DNA of 64,000 bases from Cellulomonas taurus. Lineage in GTDB: Bacteria > Actinomycetota > Actinomycetes > Actinomycetales > Cellulomonadaceae. The notes beneath the pieces were generated by a model. The model worked only from the letters and a program-made list of their open reading frames with translations. It did no database searches and had not been told where the DNA came from. Of the stretch, positions 16,071 to 25,844 are shown in pieces. The stretch spans positions 310,001-374,000 of the forward strand of contig NZ_CP051884.1 of NCBI RefSeq assembly GCF_012931845.1. Direction: 5' to 3'. The translations under genes were made by a program, and so were the position numbers. Position 1 is the stretch's first letter; the number at the start of each line of letters is the position of its first letter.

Positions 16071-17609
16071 ATGGCGCAGGACACCACCTGGCTGGGCATC
16101 GAGCTCGGCTCCACCCGGATCAAGGCCTGTCTGATCGGCGCCGATCACACGCCGCTGGCCACCGGGTCGCACGCCTGGGAGAACCAGTTCGTCGACCGGC
16201 TGTGGACGTACTCCCTGGACGACGTGTGGACGGGTCTGCGCGCCGCCGTCGCCGACCTGCTGCGGGACGCCGCCGAGCGTGGCGTCCCGGTGACCGGGAT
16301 CTCCGGTCTGGGCGTCTCGGCCATGATGCACGGCTACCTGGCCTTCGACGCCCAGGACCAGCTGCTGGTCCCGTTCCGCACCTGGCGCAACACCAACACC
16401 GGCCGGGCCGCCGCGGAGCTCACCGAGCTGTTCGGCACCAACATCCCGCTGCGCTGGTCGATCGCCCACCTGCACCAGGCGGTGCTGGACGAGGAGCCGC
16501 ACGTCCCGCAGCTCGACTTCGTGACCACGCTCGCCGGGTACGTGCACTGGCAGCTCACCGGGCAGAAGGTGCTCGGCATCGGCGACGCCTCCGGCATGTT
16601 CCCGATCGACTCCGCCACCCACGACTACGACGCCACCATGGTCGCCGCGTACCCCGGCCCGGATGTCACCGCGCTGTTCCCCCGGGTGCTGGTGGCCGGT
16701 GCCGATGCCGGAACGCTGACCGCCGACGGCGCAGCCCTCCTCGACCCCAGCGGCACCCTGACCGCGGGCATCCCGCTGGCCCCGCCGGAGGGCGACGCGG
16801 GCACCGGCATGGTCGCCACCGGGTCGGTCGCCCCGCGCACCGGCAATGTCAGCGCCGGGACCAGCATCTTCGCGATGGTGGTGCTGGAGCACCCGCTGTC
16901 CGAAGTGCACCACGAGCTGGACCTGGTCACGACGCCCGCCGGTGACCCGGTGGCGATGGTGCACTGCAACAACGGTGCCTCCGAGCTCGGTGCCTGGGCG
17001 GAGGTCTTCGGGCAGTTCGCCGCCGCGAGCGGGCACCCGATGCAGCCGGACGAGGTCTACGGCGTGTTGTTCCGGGCCGCCCTGGACGGTGCCGCCGACG
17101 GTGGCGGCCTGATCGCCTACAACCATCTGTCCGGTGAACCGATCGCCGACCTGACCGAGGGTCGCCCGATGATCGTCCGCACCCCGGACAGCACGCTGAA
17201 CCTGGCCAACTTCGCCCGGACCCAGATCGCCGGGGTCTTCGGCACGCTGAGCCTGGGCATGCAGGTGCTCGCCGGTGAGGGCGTGGCGATCGACAGCATG
17301 TTCGCGCACGGTGGCCTGTTCCGGACCGCCGGGGTGGCCCAGCGCCTGCTCGCCGCCGCCATCGACGCGCCGGTCGCGGTCGGGGAGACCGCCGCCGAGG
17401 GCGGCGCCTGGGGCATCGCGGTGCTGGCCGCCTACCAGGGGCAGTCCGAGGGCGTGTCGCTGGACGACTACCTGGCGCACCGGGTGTTCGCCGACGCCCA
17501 CCTGGACGTCACCGACCCGGACCCGGCCGACGTCGCCGGATACGCCACCTACCTCGACCGCTACCGCGCCGGACTCGCCGCCGAGCGCGCGGCAGCCGAA
17601 GTCCTCTGA
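16071..17609 (+). CDS. araB: FGGY-family carbohydrate kinase, probable L-ribulokinase
   Basis: A 512-residue sugar kinase. The N-terminal phosphate-1 motif is WLGIELGSTRIKACLIG, the catalytic region GISGLGVSAMMHGYLAFD is followed by FRTWRNTNT, and the C-terminal ATPase half includes GNVSAGTSIFAM and FAHGGLFRTAGVAQRLL. By sequence alone it could be called xylulokinase-like, but it sits between a LacI regulator and the araD-araA genes. Phosphorylation of L-ribulose to L-ribulose-5-phosphate is therefore the best assignment (context inference). ATG 16071 is chosen; the frame is open upstream to 15975, but that start lies inside the operator. It is the first gene of the catabolic operon. Confidence 0.85.
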   Translation: MAQDTTWLGIELGSTRIKACLIGADHTPLATGSHAWENQFVDRLWTYSLDDVWTGLRAAVADLLRDAAERGVPVTGISGLGVSAMMHGYLAFDAQDQLLVPFRTWRNTNTGRAAAELTELFGTNIPLRWSIAHLHQAVLDEEPHVPQLDFVTTLAGYVHWQLTGQKVLGIGDASGMFPIDSATHDYDATMVAAYPGPDVTALFPRVLVAGADAGTLTADGAALLDPSGTLTAGIPLAPPEGDAGTGMVATGSVAPRTGNVSAGTSIFAMVVLEHPLSEVHHELDLVTTPAGDPVAMVHCNNGASELGAWAEVFGQFAAASGHPMQPDEVYGVLFRAALDGAADGGGLIAYNHLSGEPIADLTEGRPMIVRTPDSTLNLANFARTQIAGVFGTLSLGMQVLAGEGVAIDSMFAHGGLFRTAGVAQRLLAAAIDAPVAVGETAAEGGAWGIAVLAAYQGQSEGVSLDDYLAHRVFADAHLDVTDPDPADVAGYATYLDRYRAGLAAERAAAEVL

Positions 17610-17637
17610 TCCCATCCACCCCTCGCCAGGAGGTCCC

Positions 17638-18390
17638 ATGCAGCTCACCGACTATCCCGACCATGTCCGCGAGGCGGTGGCCGCCACCCGTGAGGTGGTC
17701 GCCCGCCTGCACGCCGAGCTGCCGCGCTGGGGCCTGGTCGTGTGGACAGCCGGCAATGTCTCGCAGCGGGTGCAGGTGAACGCCGACGGGCCGTCCGCCG
17801 ACGACCTGCTGGTGATCAAGCCCTCCGGCGTCACCTACGACGAGCTGACCCCGGAGTCGATGGTGGTCTGCGACCTGGACGGCACACTGATCGACGGCGA
17901 CCGCAGCCCGTCCAGCGACACCGCCGCACACGCCTACGTGTACCGGCACATGCCCGAGATCGGTGGTGTGGTGCACACCCACTCCACCTACGCCACCGCC
18001 TGGGCCGCCCGGGCCGAGCCGGTGCCCTGCGTGCTGACGATGATGGCCGACGAGTTCGGCGGCGACGTCCCGATCGGCCCGTTCGCGCTGATCGGCGACG
18101 ACTCCATCGGTCGCGGCATCGTCGAGACGCTGCGCGAGTCCCGCAGCCCGGCGGTGCTGATGCGCAACCACGGCCCGTTCACCATCGGCAAGGACGCCAA
18201 GGCAGCGGTCAAGGCCGCCGTCATGGTGGAGGAGGTGGCGCGCACCGTGCACATCTCCCGGCAGCTCGGGGAGCCGACCCGCATCCCGGCCGAGCAGGTC
18301 GACTCGCTGTACGCCCGGTACCAGAACGTCTACGGCCAGGGCAGCGCCGCCCCGGCCGCTGAGCCCACCACGAAGGAGCAGGACGCATGA
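17638..18390 (+). CDS. araD: L-ribulose-5-phosphate 4-epimerase
   Basis: A 250-residue class II aldolase-fold enzyme converting L-ribulose-5-phosphate to D-xylulose-5-phosphate. Zinc ligands are visible in [13 protein letters not shown] (His-x-His) and in the later [11 protein letters not shown]. The substrate-phosphate region WTAGNVSQR and [19 protein letters not shown] are typical. AGGAGG precedes ATG 17638 with optimal spacing, and the stop overlaps the araA start by four bases. The C-terminal 15 residues (Ala/Pro/Lys/Glu) extend beyond the usual end. Confidence 0.95.
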   Translation: MQLTDYPDHVREAVAATREVVARLHAELPRWGLVVWTAGNVSQRVQVNADGPSADDLLVIKPSGVTYDELTPESMVVCDLDGTLIDGDRSPSSDTAAHAYVYRHMPEIGGVVHTHSTYATAWAARAEPVPCVLTMMADEFGGDVPIGPFALIGDDSIGRGIVETLRESRSPAVLMRNHGPFTIGKDAKAAVKAAVMVEEVARTVHISRQLGEPTRIPAEQVDSLYARYQNVYGQGSAAPAAEPTTKEQDA

Positions 18391-19958
18391 ACTCACCCCA
18401 CGGAACCGCTCGCTCCGCTCCCGCTTCCGCGGGGACCCCGAGCAGCAAGCCCTACACCGAGCGAGCCGGAGCCGAGGTCTGGTTCTTCACCGGCAGCCAG
18501 GACCTGTACGGCGAGGAGACGCTGCGCCAGGTCGCCGAGCAGTCCCAGGAGGTCGCCCGCACCCTGGACGAGTCGGCCGACGTGCCGGTCCGCATCGTGT
18601 GGAAGCCGGTGCTGAAGGACTCGGTGTCGATCCGCCGGGCGATGCTCGACGCGAACTCGGACGACAAGGTGCTGGGCGTCATCACCTGGATGCACACCTT
18701 CAGCCCGGCCAAGATGTGGATCGCCGGCCTGGACCAGCTGCGCAAGCCGCTGCTGCACCTGCACACCCAGGCGAATGTCGAGCTGCCCTGGGACAGCATC
18801 GACATGGACTTCATGAACCTCAACCAGGCCGCGCACGGTGACCGCGAGTACGCGTACATCGCCTCCCGGCTCGGCGTCGCCCGGACCACCGTCGTCGGCC
18901 ACGCGTCGAACCCGGCCGTCACCCAGCGGGTCGGCACCTGGGTGCGGGCCGCCGCAGGCTGGGCGGCGACCCACGAGCTGAAGCTGGTCCGGTTCGGCGA
19001 CAACATGCGCAACGTCGCGGTCACCGAGGGCGACAAGACCGAGGCCGAGCTGCGGTTCGGCGTCTCGGTGAACACCTGGGGCGTCAACGACCTGGTCGCC
19101 GCGGTGGACGCGGTGGCCGACGTGGACATCGACGCGCTGGTTGCCGAGTACGAGGAGCTCTACGACGTGGTGCCCGAGCTGCGCCGCGGCGGTGAGCGCC
19201 ACGAGTCCCTGCGGTACGCGGCCCGCCAGGAGATCGCCCTGGAGACGTTCCTGACCTCGGTGGGTGCGAAGGCGTTCACCACCAACTTCGAGGACCTCGG
19301 GGACCTGCGTCAGCTGCCGGGTCTGGCCGTGCAGCGCCTGATGGCGAAGGGCTACGGCTTCGGTGCCGAGGGCGACTGGAAGACCGCCGTCCTGGTGCGT
19401 GCCGCCAAGGTGATGGGTGAGGGCCTGCCCGGCGGCGCGTCGCTGATGGAGGACTACACCTACGACCTGACCCCGGGCGCGGAGAAGATCCTGGGCGCGC
19501 ACATGCTCGAGGTCTGCCCCTCCCTCACCACGTCGAAGCCGAAGGTGGAGATCCACCCGCTGGGCATCGGTGGCAAGGAGGACCCGGTGCGGATGGTCTT
19601 CGACGCCGACCCGGGCGAGGCGGTGGTGGTGTCGCTGGCCGACATGCGCGACCGGTTCCGGATGACCGCGAACGTCGTCGACGTGGTGCCCCCGAGCCAG
19701 GAGCTGCCGAACCTGCCGGTCGCCCGTGCGGTCTGGGAGCCGCGACCCGACTTCGCCACCTCGGCGGAGGCGTGGCTGACAGCGGGCGGCGCGCACCACA
19801 CGGTGATGTCCACCGCCGCGGGTGTCGAGGCCTTCGAGATCTACGCCGACATCGCGGGCACCGAGCTGTTGGTGATCGACCAGGACACCACCCGGCGCGG
19901 GTTCCGCGATCAGGTGCGCTGGAACCAGGTCTACTACCGGGTCGCCCAGGGCCTCTGA
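18387..19958 (+). CDS. araA: L-arabinose isomerase
   Basis: A 523-residue cytoplasmic Mn-dependent enzyme interconverting L-arabinose and L-ribulose. The family N-terminus [17 protein letters not shown] starts at about residue 30. Conserved blocks [48 protein letters not shown] and [21 protein letters not shown] are intact, with active-site Glu/His residues in this stretch and in [20 protein letters not shown]. Roughly 28 extra residues precede the core. The ATG overlaps araD by four bases; a later start is possible. The gene ends the catabolic operon, followed by a strong terminator. Confidence 0.97.
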   Translation: MNSPHGTARSAPASAGTPSSKPYTERAGAEVWFFTGSQDLYGEETLRQVAEQSQEVARTLDESADVPVRIVWKPVLKDSVSIRRAMLDANSDDKVLGVITWMHTFSPAKMWIAGLDQLRKPLLHLHTQANVELPWDSIDMDFMNLNQAAHGDREYAYIASRLGVARTTVVGHASNPAVTQRVGTWVRAAAGWAATHELKLVRFGDNMRNVAVTEGDKTEAELRFGVSVNTWGVNDLVAAVDAVADVDIDALVAEYEELYDVVPELRRGGERHESLRYAARQEIALETFLTSVGAKAFTTNFEDLGDLRQLPGLAVQRLMAKGYGFGAEGDWKTAVLVRAAKVMGEGLPGGASLMEDYTYDLTPGAEKILGAHMLEVCPSLTTSKPKVEIHPLGIGGKEDPVRMVFDADPGEAVVVSLADMRDRFRMTANVVDVVPPSQELPNLPVARAVWEPRPDFATSAEAWLTAGGAHHTVMSTAAGVEAFEIYADIAGTELLVIDQDTTRRGFRDQVRWNQVYYRVAQGL

Positions 19959-19969
19959 CCCCGTCGAAG

Positions 19970-20007
19970 CCGCCCATCCCCAGCTGGGGGATGGGCGGCT
20001 TTGTGTT
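19970..20007 (+). terminator. Rho-independent terminator after araA
   Basis: A perfect 12-bp stem, CCGCCCATCCCC (19970-19981) with GGGGATGGGCGG (19987-19998), a five-base loop and a T-rich tail CTTTGTGTTTG. Confidence 0.9.
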
Positions 20008-20333
20008 TGCGTACAAAACTCAATCACCCGACCGGATCAAGCCCTCAGAAGCCCTCGCTCCCCCTGTCGCGAAGCCTCTGACCTGCACAAACACCCGTCA
20101 ATCAGCCCGCTGAGGACCCGTTACCCATCTGCAACCTGCTGTGACTCGGCTTTGGCTTGACTTCTTGAACTCAACCCCCGAGAGTTTCAGCGTGCCCGGC
20201 ACCGACGCCTGGACGTGCACCGGAAACGGCCCGATGACGGTCCGCTCCGGCTCAGGGGGACATGAGCGAGAACGGTGGCTGTGACGCCACCCGTGACGAC
20301 GAGGTCAGCACCCCTCTCAAGGAGGAGAAGGAC
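20008..20333 (+). promoter_or_regulatory. Non-coding leader of the sugar importer operon
   Basis: This 326-base stretch is noticeably less GC-rich than its surroundings and holds no recognisable gene. TTGACT at 20157-20162 could be a -35 element, but only a weak -10 (AGAGTT near 20181) is found, so an activator may be needed. TTTGCGTACAAA at 20007-20018 is a small inverted repeat (TTTG-N4-CAAA). No copy of the arabinose operator at 15973 is seen. Confidence 0.35.
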
Positions 20334-21479
20334 ATGAAGAGCATCAAGTTCGCGGTCGTGGCCGGGGCGCTCGCCCTGGGCCTGGCGGCCTGCTCCGGCG
20401 GTGGCGCCGGCAGCGGCGGCGGTTCCGGCAGCGGCGAGAGCGCCGACCCCGGCGACCAGACCATCGGTGTCGCGATGCCGACCGAGACCTCCGAGCGGTG
20501 GATCGCCGACGGCAACGCCGTCAAGAGCCAGCTCGAGGACGCCGGGTACAACGTCGACCTGCAGTACGCGGCCGACGACATCCCGACCCAGTCCCAGCAG
20601 ATCGACCAGATGATCACCAAGGGCGTCGACCTGCTGATCGTCGCCTCCATCGACGGCACCGCGCTGGCCAACCAGCTGCAGGCCGCCGCCGACGCCAACA
20701 TCCCGGTGATCGCCTACGACCGGCTGATCAACGGCACCGAGAACGTCGACTTCTACGTCACCTTCGACAACTACAACGTCGGTGTGCAGCAGGCGACCTC
20801 GCTGCTGGTCGGTCTCGGCCTGCAGAACGCGGACGGCTCCGCCGGCACCGCCACCGGTCCGTTCAACATCGAGCTGTTCGCCGGCTCGCTGGACGACAAC
20901 AACGCGCACTTCTTCTTCGACGGCGCGATGGACACCCTCAAGCCGTTCATCGACGACGGCACCCTGGTCGTGAAGTCGGGTCAGACCGACATCGAGCAGG
21001 TCGCCACCCTGCGCTGGCTGCAGGAGACCGCCCAGAAGCGCATGGAGGACCTGCTGACCTCCACGTACTCCGACGGCAGCAAGGTCGACGGTGTGCTCTC
21101 GCCCTACGACGGCATCTCCCGCGGCATCATCACCGCGCTGCAGAACGCCGGCTACGGCGACTCGATCGAGGGCGGCCTGCCCATCGTGACCGGTCAGGAC
21201 GCCGAGATCGCCTCGGTCAAGCTGATCAACGACGGTGTGCAGTTCTCCACCATCTTCAAGGACACTCGCAAGCTCGCCGAGCAGGCGGTCATCTCCGCGA
21301 AGGCGTACCTGGCCGGTGACGAGCCGGAGGCCAACGACACCGAGTCCTACGACAACGGCGTGAAGGTCGTCCCCTCGTACCTGCTCGAGTCGGACATCGT
21401 CTACCAGGACAACATCCAGTCGCTGCTCATCGACTCGGGGTACTGGACCGAGGACCAGGTGGCCAAGGGCCAGGCCTGA
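20334..21479 (+). CDS. chvE: ChvE-type multiple-sugar ABC transporter substrate-binding lipoprotein
   Basis: A 381-residue secreted binding protein with a lipoprotein signal ([18 protein letters not shown], lipobox LAAC) and a Gly/Ser tether. The periplasmic-binding fold shows [63 protein letters not shown] and [19 protein letters not shown], the pattern of ChvE and related binding proteins for galactose, arabinose, xylose or glucose. It sits next to araBDA but behind its own terminator and promoter, so arabinose is a likely but unproven ligand. ATG 20334 follows AAGGAGGAGAAGG; an upstream in-frame ATG at 20262 would spoil the signal peptide. Confidence 0.92.
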   Translation: MKSIKFAVVAGALALGLAACSGGGAGSGGGSGSGESADPGDQTIGVAMPTETSERWIADGNAVKSQLEDAGYNVDLQYAADDIPTQSQQIDQMITKGVDLLIVASIDGTALANQLQAAADANIPVIAYDRLINGTENVDFYVTFDNYNVGVQQATSLLVGLGLQNADGSAGTATGPFNIELFAGSLDDNNAHFFFDGAMDTLKPFIDDGTLVVKSGQTDIEQVATLRWLQETAQKRMEDLLTSTYSDGSKVDGVLSPYDGISRGIITALQNAGYGDSIEGGLPIVTGQDAEIASVKLINDGVQFSTIFKDTRKLAEQAVISAKAYLAGDEPEANDTESYDNGVKVVPSYLLESDIVYQDNIQSLLIDSGYWTEDQVAKGQA

Positions 21480-21564
21480 TCCCCCTCTCCACCCGAACGC
21501 TCCCCGGGGCCGGCGCGATCCGGCCCCGGGGGCACCCCATCGCATGAGGAACGAGGACGGCTGC

Positions 21565-23115
21565 ATGAGCGACCACATCCTTCAGATGCAGTCCATCACC
21601 AAGACTTTCCCGGGCGTCAAGGCCCTGCAGGACGTGAACCTGAGCGTCCGACGCGGCGAGATCCACGCGATCTGCGGCGAGAACGGCGCCGGGAAGTCGA
21701 CTCTGATGAAGGTGCTCTCCGGGGTCTACCCGCACGGCACCTATGACGGCGAGATCCTGTTCGACGGAGAGAAGGTCGAGTTCGGCTCGATCAACGACTC
21801 CGAGGACAAGGGCATCGTGATCATCCACCAGGAGCTCGCCCTGGTGCCCTACCTGTCGGTTGCCGAGAACATCTTCCTGGGCAACGAGCGCCAGCACGGC
21901 GGCGTCATCGACTGGAACCGGGCCAACTCCGAGGCCGCCCAGCTGCTGGCCCGGGTCGGCCTGGACGAGAACCCCACCACCCCGATCGGTCAGCTCGGTG
22001 TCGGCAAGCAGCAGCTCGTGGAGATCGCCAAGGCGCTCTCCAAGAAGGTGAAGCTGCTGATCCTGGACGAGCCGACCTCGGCCCTCAACGACTCGGACTC
22101 CGAGCACCTGCTCGACCTGCTGCGGCACCTGCGCGGCCAGGGCATCACCTCGATCATGATCTCGCACAAGCTGAACGAGATCGCCGACATCGCGGACTCC
22201 ACCACGATCATCCGCGACGGCAAGACGATCGAGACCCTGGACATGGAGGCCGATCAGGTCACCCAGGAGCGGATCATCCGCGGCATGGTCGGCCGTGACC
22301 TGGACAGCCGGTTCCCCGAGCACACCCCCACCATCGGCGAGGAGGTGTTCCGGGTCGAGGACTGGCACGTCGAGCACCCGACCCAGCCGGGACGCGTGGT
22401 GGTCGACGGCGCGAACTTCGCGGTCCGTGCCGGGGAGATCGTCGGGATCGCCGGCCTGATGGGTGCCGGGCGCACCGAGCTCGCGATGAGCGTCTTCGGT
22501 CGCTCCTACGGCCGCAACATCTCCGGCCGGGTGTACCTGCACGGCAAGGAGATCAAGGTCCGCTCGGTGCAGGAGGCGATCGGCCACGGCCTCGCCTACG
22601 CCACCGAGGACCGCAAGACCTACGGCCTCAACCTGATCGACGACATTCGCCGGAACATCTCCGCGGCGGCACTGAAGAAGATGTCCACCGGCGGATTCGT
22701 GAACGGCAACGAGGAGATCAAGGTCGCCGAGGAGTACCGGCGGTCGATGAACATCAAGGCACCCACCGTGCTGGCCCTCACCGGAAAGCTCTCCGGCGGT
22801 AACCAGCAGAAGGTGGTGCTCTCCAAGTGGATCTACACCGACCCCGAGGTGCTCATCCTCGACGAGCCCACCCGTGGGATCGACGTCGGTGCGAAGTACG
22901 AGATTTACACGATCATCAACAAGCTCGCGGATGCCGGGAAGGGGGTCGTGGTCATCTCCTCGGAGCTGCCCGAGCTCCTCGGGATCTGTGACCGCATCTA
23001 CACCCTCGCGTTCGGCCGGATCACCGGTGTCACGGACCGACGGGACGCGACTCAGGAAGGGCTGATGGAGCTCATGACGCAGGAACGCGACCACTCGACG
23101 GGTGCGGTCCGGTGA
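21565..23115 (+). CDS. gguA: Sugar ABC transporter ATP-binding protein with two nucleotide-binding domains (GguA/MmsA type)
   Basis: A 516-residue fused double ATPase. The first domain has Walker [10 protein letters not shown], signature [16 protein letters not shown] and Walker [12 protein letters not shown]. The second has the degenerate A-loop [17 protein letters not shown], signature [14 protein letters not shown] and Walker [14 protein letters not shown]. This is the normal layout for monosaccharide importers of the CUT2 class. ATG 21565 follows GAGGA at good spacing; ATG 21544 is an alternative. The gene lies between the binding protein and the permease, overlapping the latter by four bases. 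Confidence 0.95.
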   Translation: MSDHILQMQSITKTFPGVKALQDVNLSVRRGEIHAICGENGAGKSTLMKVLSGVYPHGTYDGEILFDGEKVEFGSINDSEDKGIVIIHQELALVPYLSVAENIFLGNERQHGGVIDWNRANSEAAQLLARVGLDENPTTPIGQLGVGKQQLVEIAKALSKKVKLLILDEPTSALNDSDSEHLLDLLRHLRGQGITSIMISHKLNEIADIADSTTIIRDGKTIETLDMEADQVTQERIIRGMVGRDLDSRFPEHTPTIGEEVFRVEDWHVEHPTQPGRVVVDGANFAVRAGEIVGIAGLMGAGRTELAMSVFGRSYGRNISGRVYLHGKEIKVRSVQEAIGHGLAYATEDRKTYGLNLIDDIRRNISAAALKKMSTGGFVNGNEEIKVAEEYRRSMNIKAPTVLALTGKLSGGNQQKVVLSKWIYTDPEVLILDEPTRGIDVGAKYEIYTIINKLADAGKGVVVISSELPELLGICDRIYTLAFGRITGVTDRRDATQEGLMELMTQERDHSTGAVR

Positions 23116-24293
23116 CCGCCGTGACCGGGCTGCGGGACATCTTCACGAAGAACCTGCGCCAGAGCGGCATCTACATCGCGTTCGTGGCGATCATCGCCCT
23201 GTTCGCGGTCCTGACCGGCGGCACGCTGCTGCAGCCGGGCAACATCACCAACATCGTCCTGCAGTACTCCTACATCCTGATCCTCGCGATCGGCATGGTG
23301 ATCGTGATCATCGGTGGTCACATCGACCTGTCGGTGGGATCGGTGGTCGCCCTCACCGGCGCCGTCTCCGCGGTGCTGGTGATCAAGAACGGCAACCCGT
23401 GGTGGGTCGGCATCCTCGCCGCCCTGGCGGTCGGTCTGGTGGTCGGCGCCTGGCAGGGGTTCTGGGTCGCCTACGTCGGGATCCCGGCGTTCATCGTGAC
23501 CCTGGCGGGCATGCTGCTGTTCCGTGGTCTGACCCTCCAGGTGCTGCAGAACGTGTCGCTGTCTCCGTTCCCGGGCACCTACCAGAAGGTCGCCGGTGGC
23601 TTCCTGAACGGTCTGTTCGGCGGTAACGGCTACGACGTCTTCACCCTGGTGATCGCCGCGGTCGCCGTGGTCGGCTACGCCTTCGCCGCCTACCGCTCGC
23701 GGATGGGCCGGGTGCGCTACCAGCAGTCGGTCGAGGCGATGCCGCTGTTCATCCTCAAGATCGTGGCCATCGCGGTCGTGGTGATGCTCTTCGCCTGGCA
23801 GCTGGCGCACTCCCGTGGCCTGCCGATCGTGCTGATCATCCTCGCGGTGCTGATCCTGGCCTACAACGTGGTCACCAACCGGACCGTCTTCGGTCGGCAC
23901 GTGTACGCGATCGGTGGCAACCTCAACGCCGCGCAGCTGTCCGGTGTGAAGGTCAAGCAGGTCAACTTCTGGATCTTCGTCAACATGGGCCTGCTGTCCG
24001 CGGTGGCCGGTGTCATCTACTCCTCGCGTGCCAACGGCGCCCAGCCCGCGGCGGGCAACATGTTCGAGCTGGACGCGATCGCCGCCTGCTTCATCGGTGG
24101 CGCGTCGACCACCGGTGGTGTCGGCCGGGTCACCGGCGCGATGGTCGGTGGTCTGATCATGGCCGTGATGTCCAACGGCATGCAGCTGATGGGTGTCCCG
24201 CAGTCCACCCAGCAGATCGTCAAGGGCCTCGTCCTCCTGCTGGCCGTCGCCTTCGACATCTACAACAAGCGCCGCGCGGGCACCGCGCGCTGA
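23112..24293 (+). CDS. gguB: CUT2-class sugar ABC transporter permease (GguB/MmsB type)
   Basis: A 393-residue integral membrane protein with about ten helices. Family motifs include [20 protein letters not shown] near residue 60-80 and [20 protein letters not shown] in the second half, followed by the loop [20 protein letters not shown]. It forms the channel for the ChvE-type importer. The GTG start overlaps the ATPase stop (GTGA). The operon ends at the perfect hairpin immediately downstream. Confidence 0.95.
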   Translation: MTAVTGLRDIFTKNLRQSGIYIAFVAIIALFAVLTGGTLLQPGNITNIVLQYSYILILAIGMVIVIIGGHIDLSVGSVVALTGAVSAVLVIKNGNPWWVGILAALAVGLVVGAWQGFWVAYVGIPAFIVTLAGMLLFRGLTLQVLQNVSLSPFPGTYQKVAGGFLNGLFGGNGYDVFTLVIAAVAVVGYAFAAYRSRMGRVRYQQSVEAMPLFILKIVAIAVVVMLFAWQLAHSRGLPIVLIILAVLILAYNVVTNRTVFGRHVYAIGGNLNAAQLSGVKVKQVNFWIFVNMGLLSAVAGVIYSSRANGAQPAAGNMFELDAIAACFIGGASTTGGVGRVTGAMVGGLIMAVMSNGMQLMGVPQSTQQIVKGLVLLLAVAFDIYNKRRAGTAR

Positions 24294-24301
24294 TCCACCC
24301 C

Positions 24302-24340
24302 GGCGAAGGCCCGGACCCCTTGGGGTCCGGGCCTTCGCCT
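24302..24340 (+). terminator. Strong hairpin terminator after the sugar importer
   Basis: A perfect 18-bp stem (left arm 24302-24319, right arm 24322-24339) with only TT as loop, then TTGCC. It lies eight bases after the permease stop. Confidence 0.9.
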
Positions 24341-24545
24341 TGCCCGGGGGCTTTGCCTGCTCGGGCCTTCGCCTTGCCTGGGCTTTCGCCCGCCCGGGCT
24401 TTGGCTCTGCCCGGCCCTCGGCTCTGCCCGGCCCCTCGCCCCGCCGGTCCTTCGCCCCGCCCGGCCCTGGGCATTTGCCTGGCCCTGGCCCTGGCCCTGG
24501 CCCTGGCCCTGGGCCTTCGCCCCGCCCGGCCCCTCGCCTTGCCGC
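24341..24545. repeat. Low-complexity tract built from CTTCGCC/CCCGG motifs
   Basis: Degenerate tandem copies of a roughly 18-base motif resembling the terminator's right arm (GGGCCTTCGCCTTGCCCGG and variants), plus five perfect tandem CTGGCC hexamers at 24479-24508. There is no plausible gene; the open frames here are composition artefacts. Confidence 0.8.
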
Positions 24546-24558
24546 CCTGACAGGGCGC

Positions 24559-24615
24559 CGAGACTACGGAAACCGGCGCTGGAGACGGCCGAATGCGTCA
24601 AATTCCGTAGTCTCG
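24559..24615. repeat. Perfect 13-bp inverted repeat around a 31-bp spacer
   Basis: CGAGACTACGGAA (24559-24571) and TTCCGTAGTCTCG (24603-24615) are exact complements. The spacer includes GAATGCGTCAAA. The element is less GC-rich than the flanks and sits between two convergent genes. Confidence 0.85.
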
Positions 24616-24629
24616 AGGCTCAGGGCCGA

Positions 24630-24678
24630 CGGCTCACGGCTCGCGGCTCGCGGCTCACGGCTCGCGGTCCGCGGCTCG
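24630..24678. repeat. Seven tandem 7-mers
   Basis: CGGCTCA/CGGCTCG repeated seven times, one unit being CGGTCCG, ending about 35 bases before the ROK gene stop. Confidence 0.85.
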
Positions 24679-24713
24679 CCGCGCCGCGGGGGCACGCGCC
24701 CGGCCGCGTGGGG

Positions 24714-25844
24714 TCAGCGTGCGAGGGCGGCGTCCTGGGCCAGGAGCAGCGCGCCGCGGGCGGGCGCCGCCGCGCCGAGGACCCCCGCGACCACCTCGAC
24801 CACGGCCCCCGAGGTCACCGCCGTCCGCTCGGCCAGCACCTCGCGCAGCGGGTCGAGCAGCAGGTTCCCGGCCCGGGAGAGTGCCCCGCCCACCACCAGG
24901 ACGTCCGGGTCCAGCACGGTGCAGACCGAGGCCATCGCGGTGCCGAGGTGCCGTCCCACGTCGGAGAGCACCCGCCGGCAGCCCGGGTCGCCTTGCGCCG
25001 CCAGGTCCAGCACCTCGGCCACCGACAGTCGGCCGTGGCTGGCGGCGAGCAGCCCGATGATCGCCTGCGACCCGGCGTACACCTGGAGGCAGCCCCGGTT
25101 GCCGCAGGAGCACACCGGTCCGTGCGGGTCGATCGTCAGGTGACCGAGCTCGCCCGCGGTGCCGGTGCGCCCGTGCACCAGCTCGCCGTCGTGCACGATC
25201 CCGCCGGAGACGCCCTGGGACAGCGACACCTGCACCACCGTGGCGCGTCCTCGCCCGGCGCCGAGTCGAGCCTCGGCCAGGGCGGAGAGGTTGCCCTCGT
25301 TGTCGAAGTCCACCGGCCACGGTCCGAACGCGCCGGGGGTCGCCACCACGGTTCCCCACCCGTCCCGCACCCCCGCGCCGCCGACCCGGGCGGTCCGGAC
25401 CTCGACCGGCGCCGGGATGCCCACGGCGGCCCGCAGCACCCGCCCGGGATCGATGTCGGCGGCGGCGAGCAGGTCGGCGCTCAGCTCGCGCGCGGCCGTC
25501 GCGGCGAGCTCGGCACGGTGTCCGTCCGGGAGCACCCGGATCGCCTCCGACCAGGCTCGCCCGTCCCCGGGATCGAGCAGCACCCGCACCTGATCCAGGT
25601 AGCAGTGCACTCCGATCAGCGGCCCGCCGGGTCCCGCGAGGCTGACTGCCCGCGCCCGGCGCCCGGTGCGGACCACGTCGCGCACCCGGACCACGCCGTC
25701 GTCGATCAGCCCGCCGACCACCGTCGACACCGTCCCCGCCGTCAGGCCGGTGGCGGCGACGATCTCGACCTGGGTGAGCTCACCCGCATGCCGCAGCGCC
25801 GTGAGCACGGCGGTCCGGCTGCGCGGCACGGCCGAGGCGCTCAC
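24714..25844 (-). CDS. ROK-family transcriptional regulator
   Basis: A 376-residue protein with an N-terminal winged helix (RTAVLTALRHAGELTQVEIV, then GLTAGTVSTVVGGLIDDGVV) fused to a ROK sugar-kinase fold. The ROK zinc motif is present as GHLTIDPHGPVCSCGNRGCL, followed by an ASHGRLSVAEV region. The ATP-binding first strand is degenerate, typical of XylR/NagC-like repressors that sense a sugar without phosphorylating it. The GTG start overlaps the trkA stop (GTGA), placing it at the 3' end of a potassium-uptake operon; that is unusual, and its target genes are not obvious here. Confidence 0.88.
   Translation of the reverse strand: MSASAVPRSRTAVLTALRHAGELTQVEIVAATGLTAGTVSTVVGGLIDDGVVRVRDVVRTGRRARAVSLAGPGGPLIGVHCYLDQVRVLLDPGDGRAWSEAIRVLPDGHRAELAATAARELSADLLAAADIDPGRVLRAAVGIPAPVEVRTARVGGAGVRDGWGTVVATPGAFGPWPVDFDNEGNLSALAEARLGAGRGRATVVQVSLSQGVSGGIVHDGELVHGRTGTAGELGHLTIDPHGPVCSCGNRGCLQVYAGSQAIIGLLAASHGRLSVAEVLDLAAQGDPGCRRVLSDVGRHLGTAMASVCTVLDPDVLVVGGALSRAGNLLLDPLREVLAERTAVTSGAVVEVVAGVLGAAAPARGALLLAQDAALAR

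Noticed and set aside
14088..17648. A 1186-codon minus-strand open frame over proC, the LacI regulator and araB
   Set aside because: It has shadow composition and no domain, and it lies opposite three well-supported genes.
24260..25143. Open frames across the low-complexity gap after gguB
   Set aside because: The peptides are Pro/Arg/Ala/Gly repeats generated by tandem DNA repeats and run antisense into the ROK gene.
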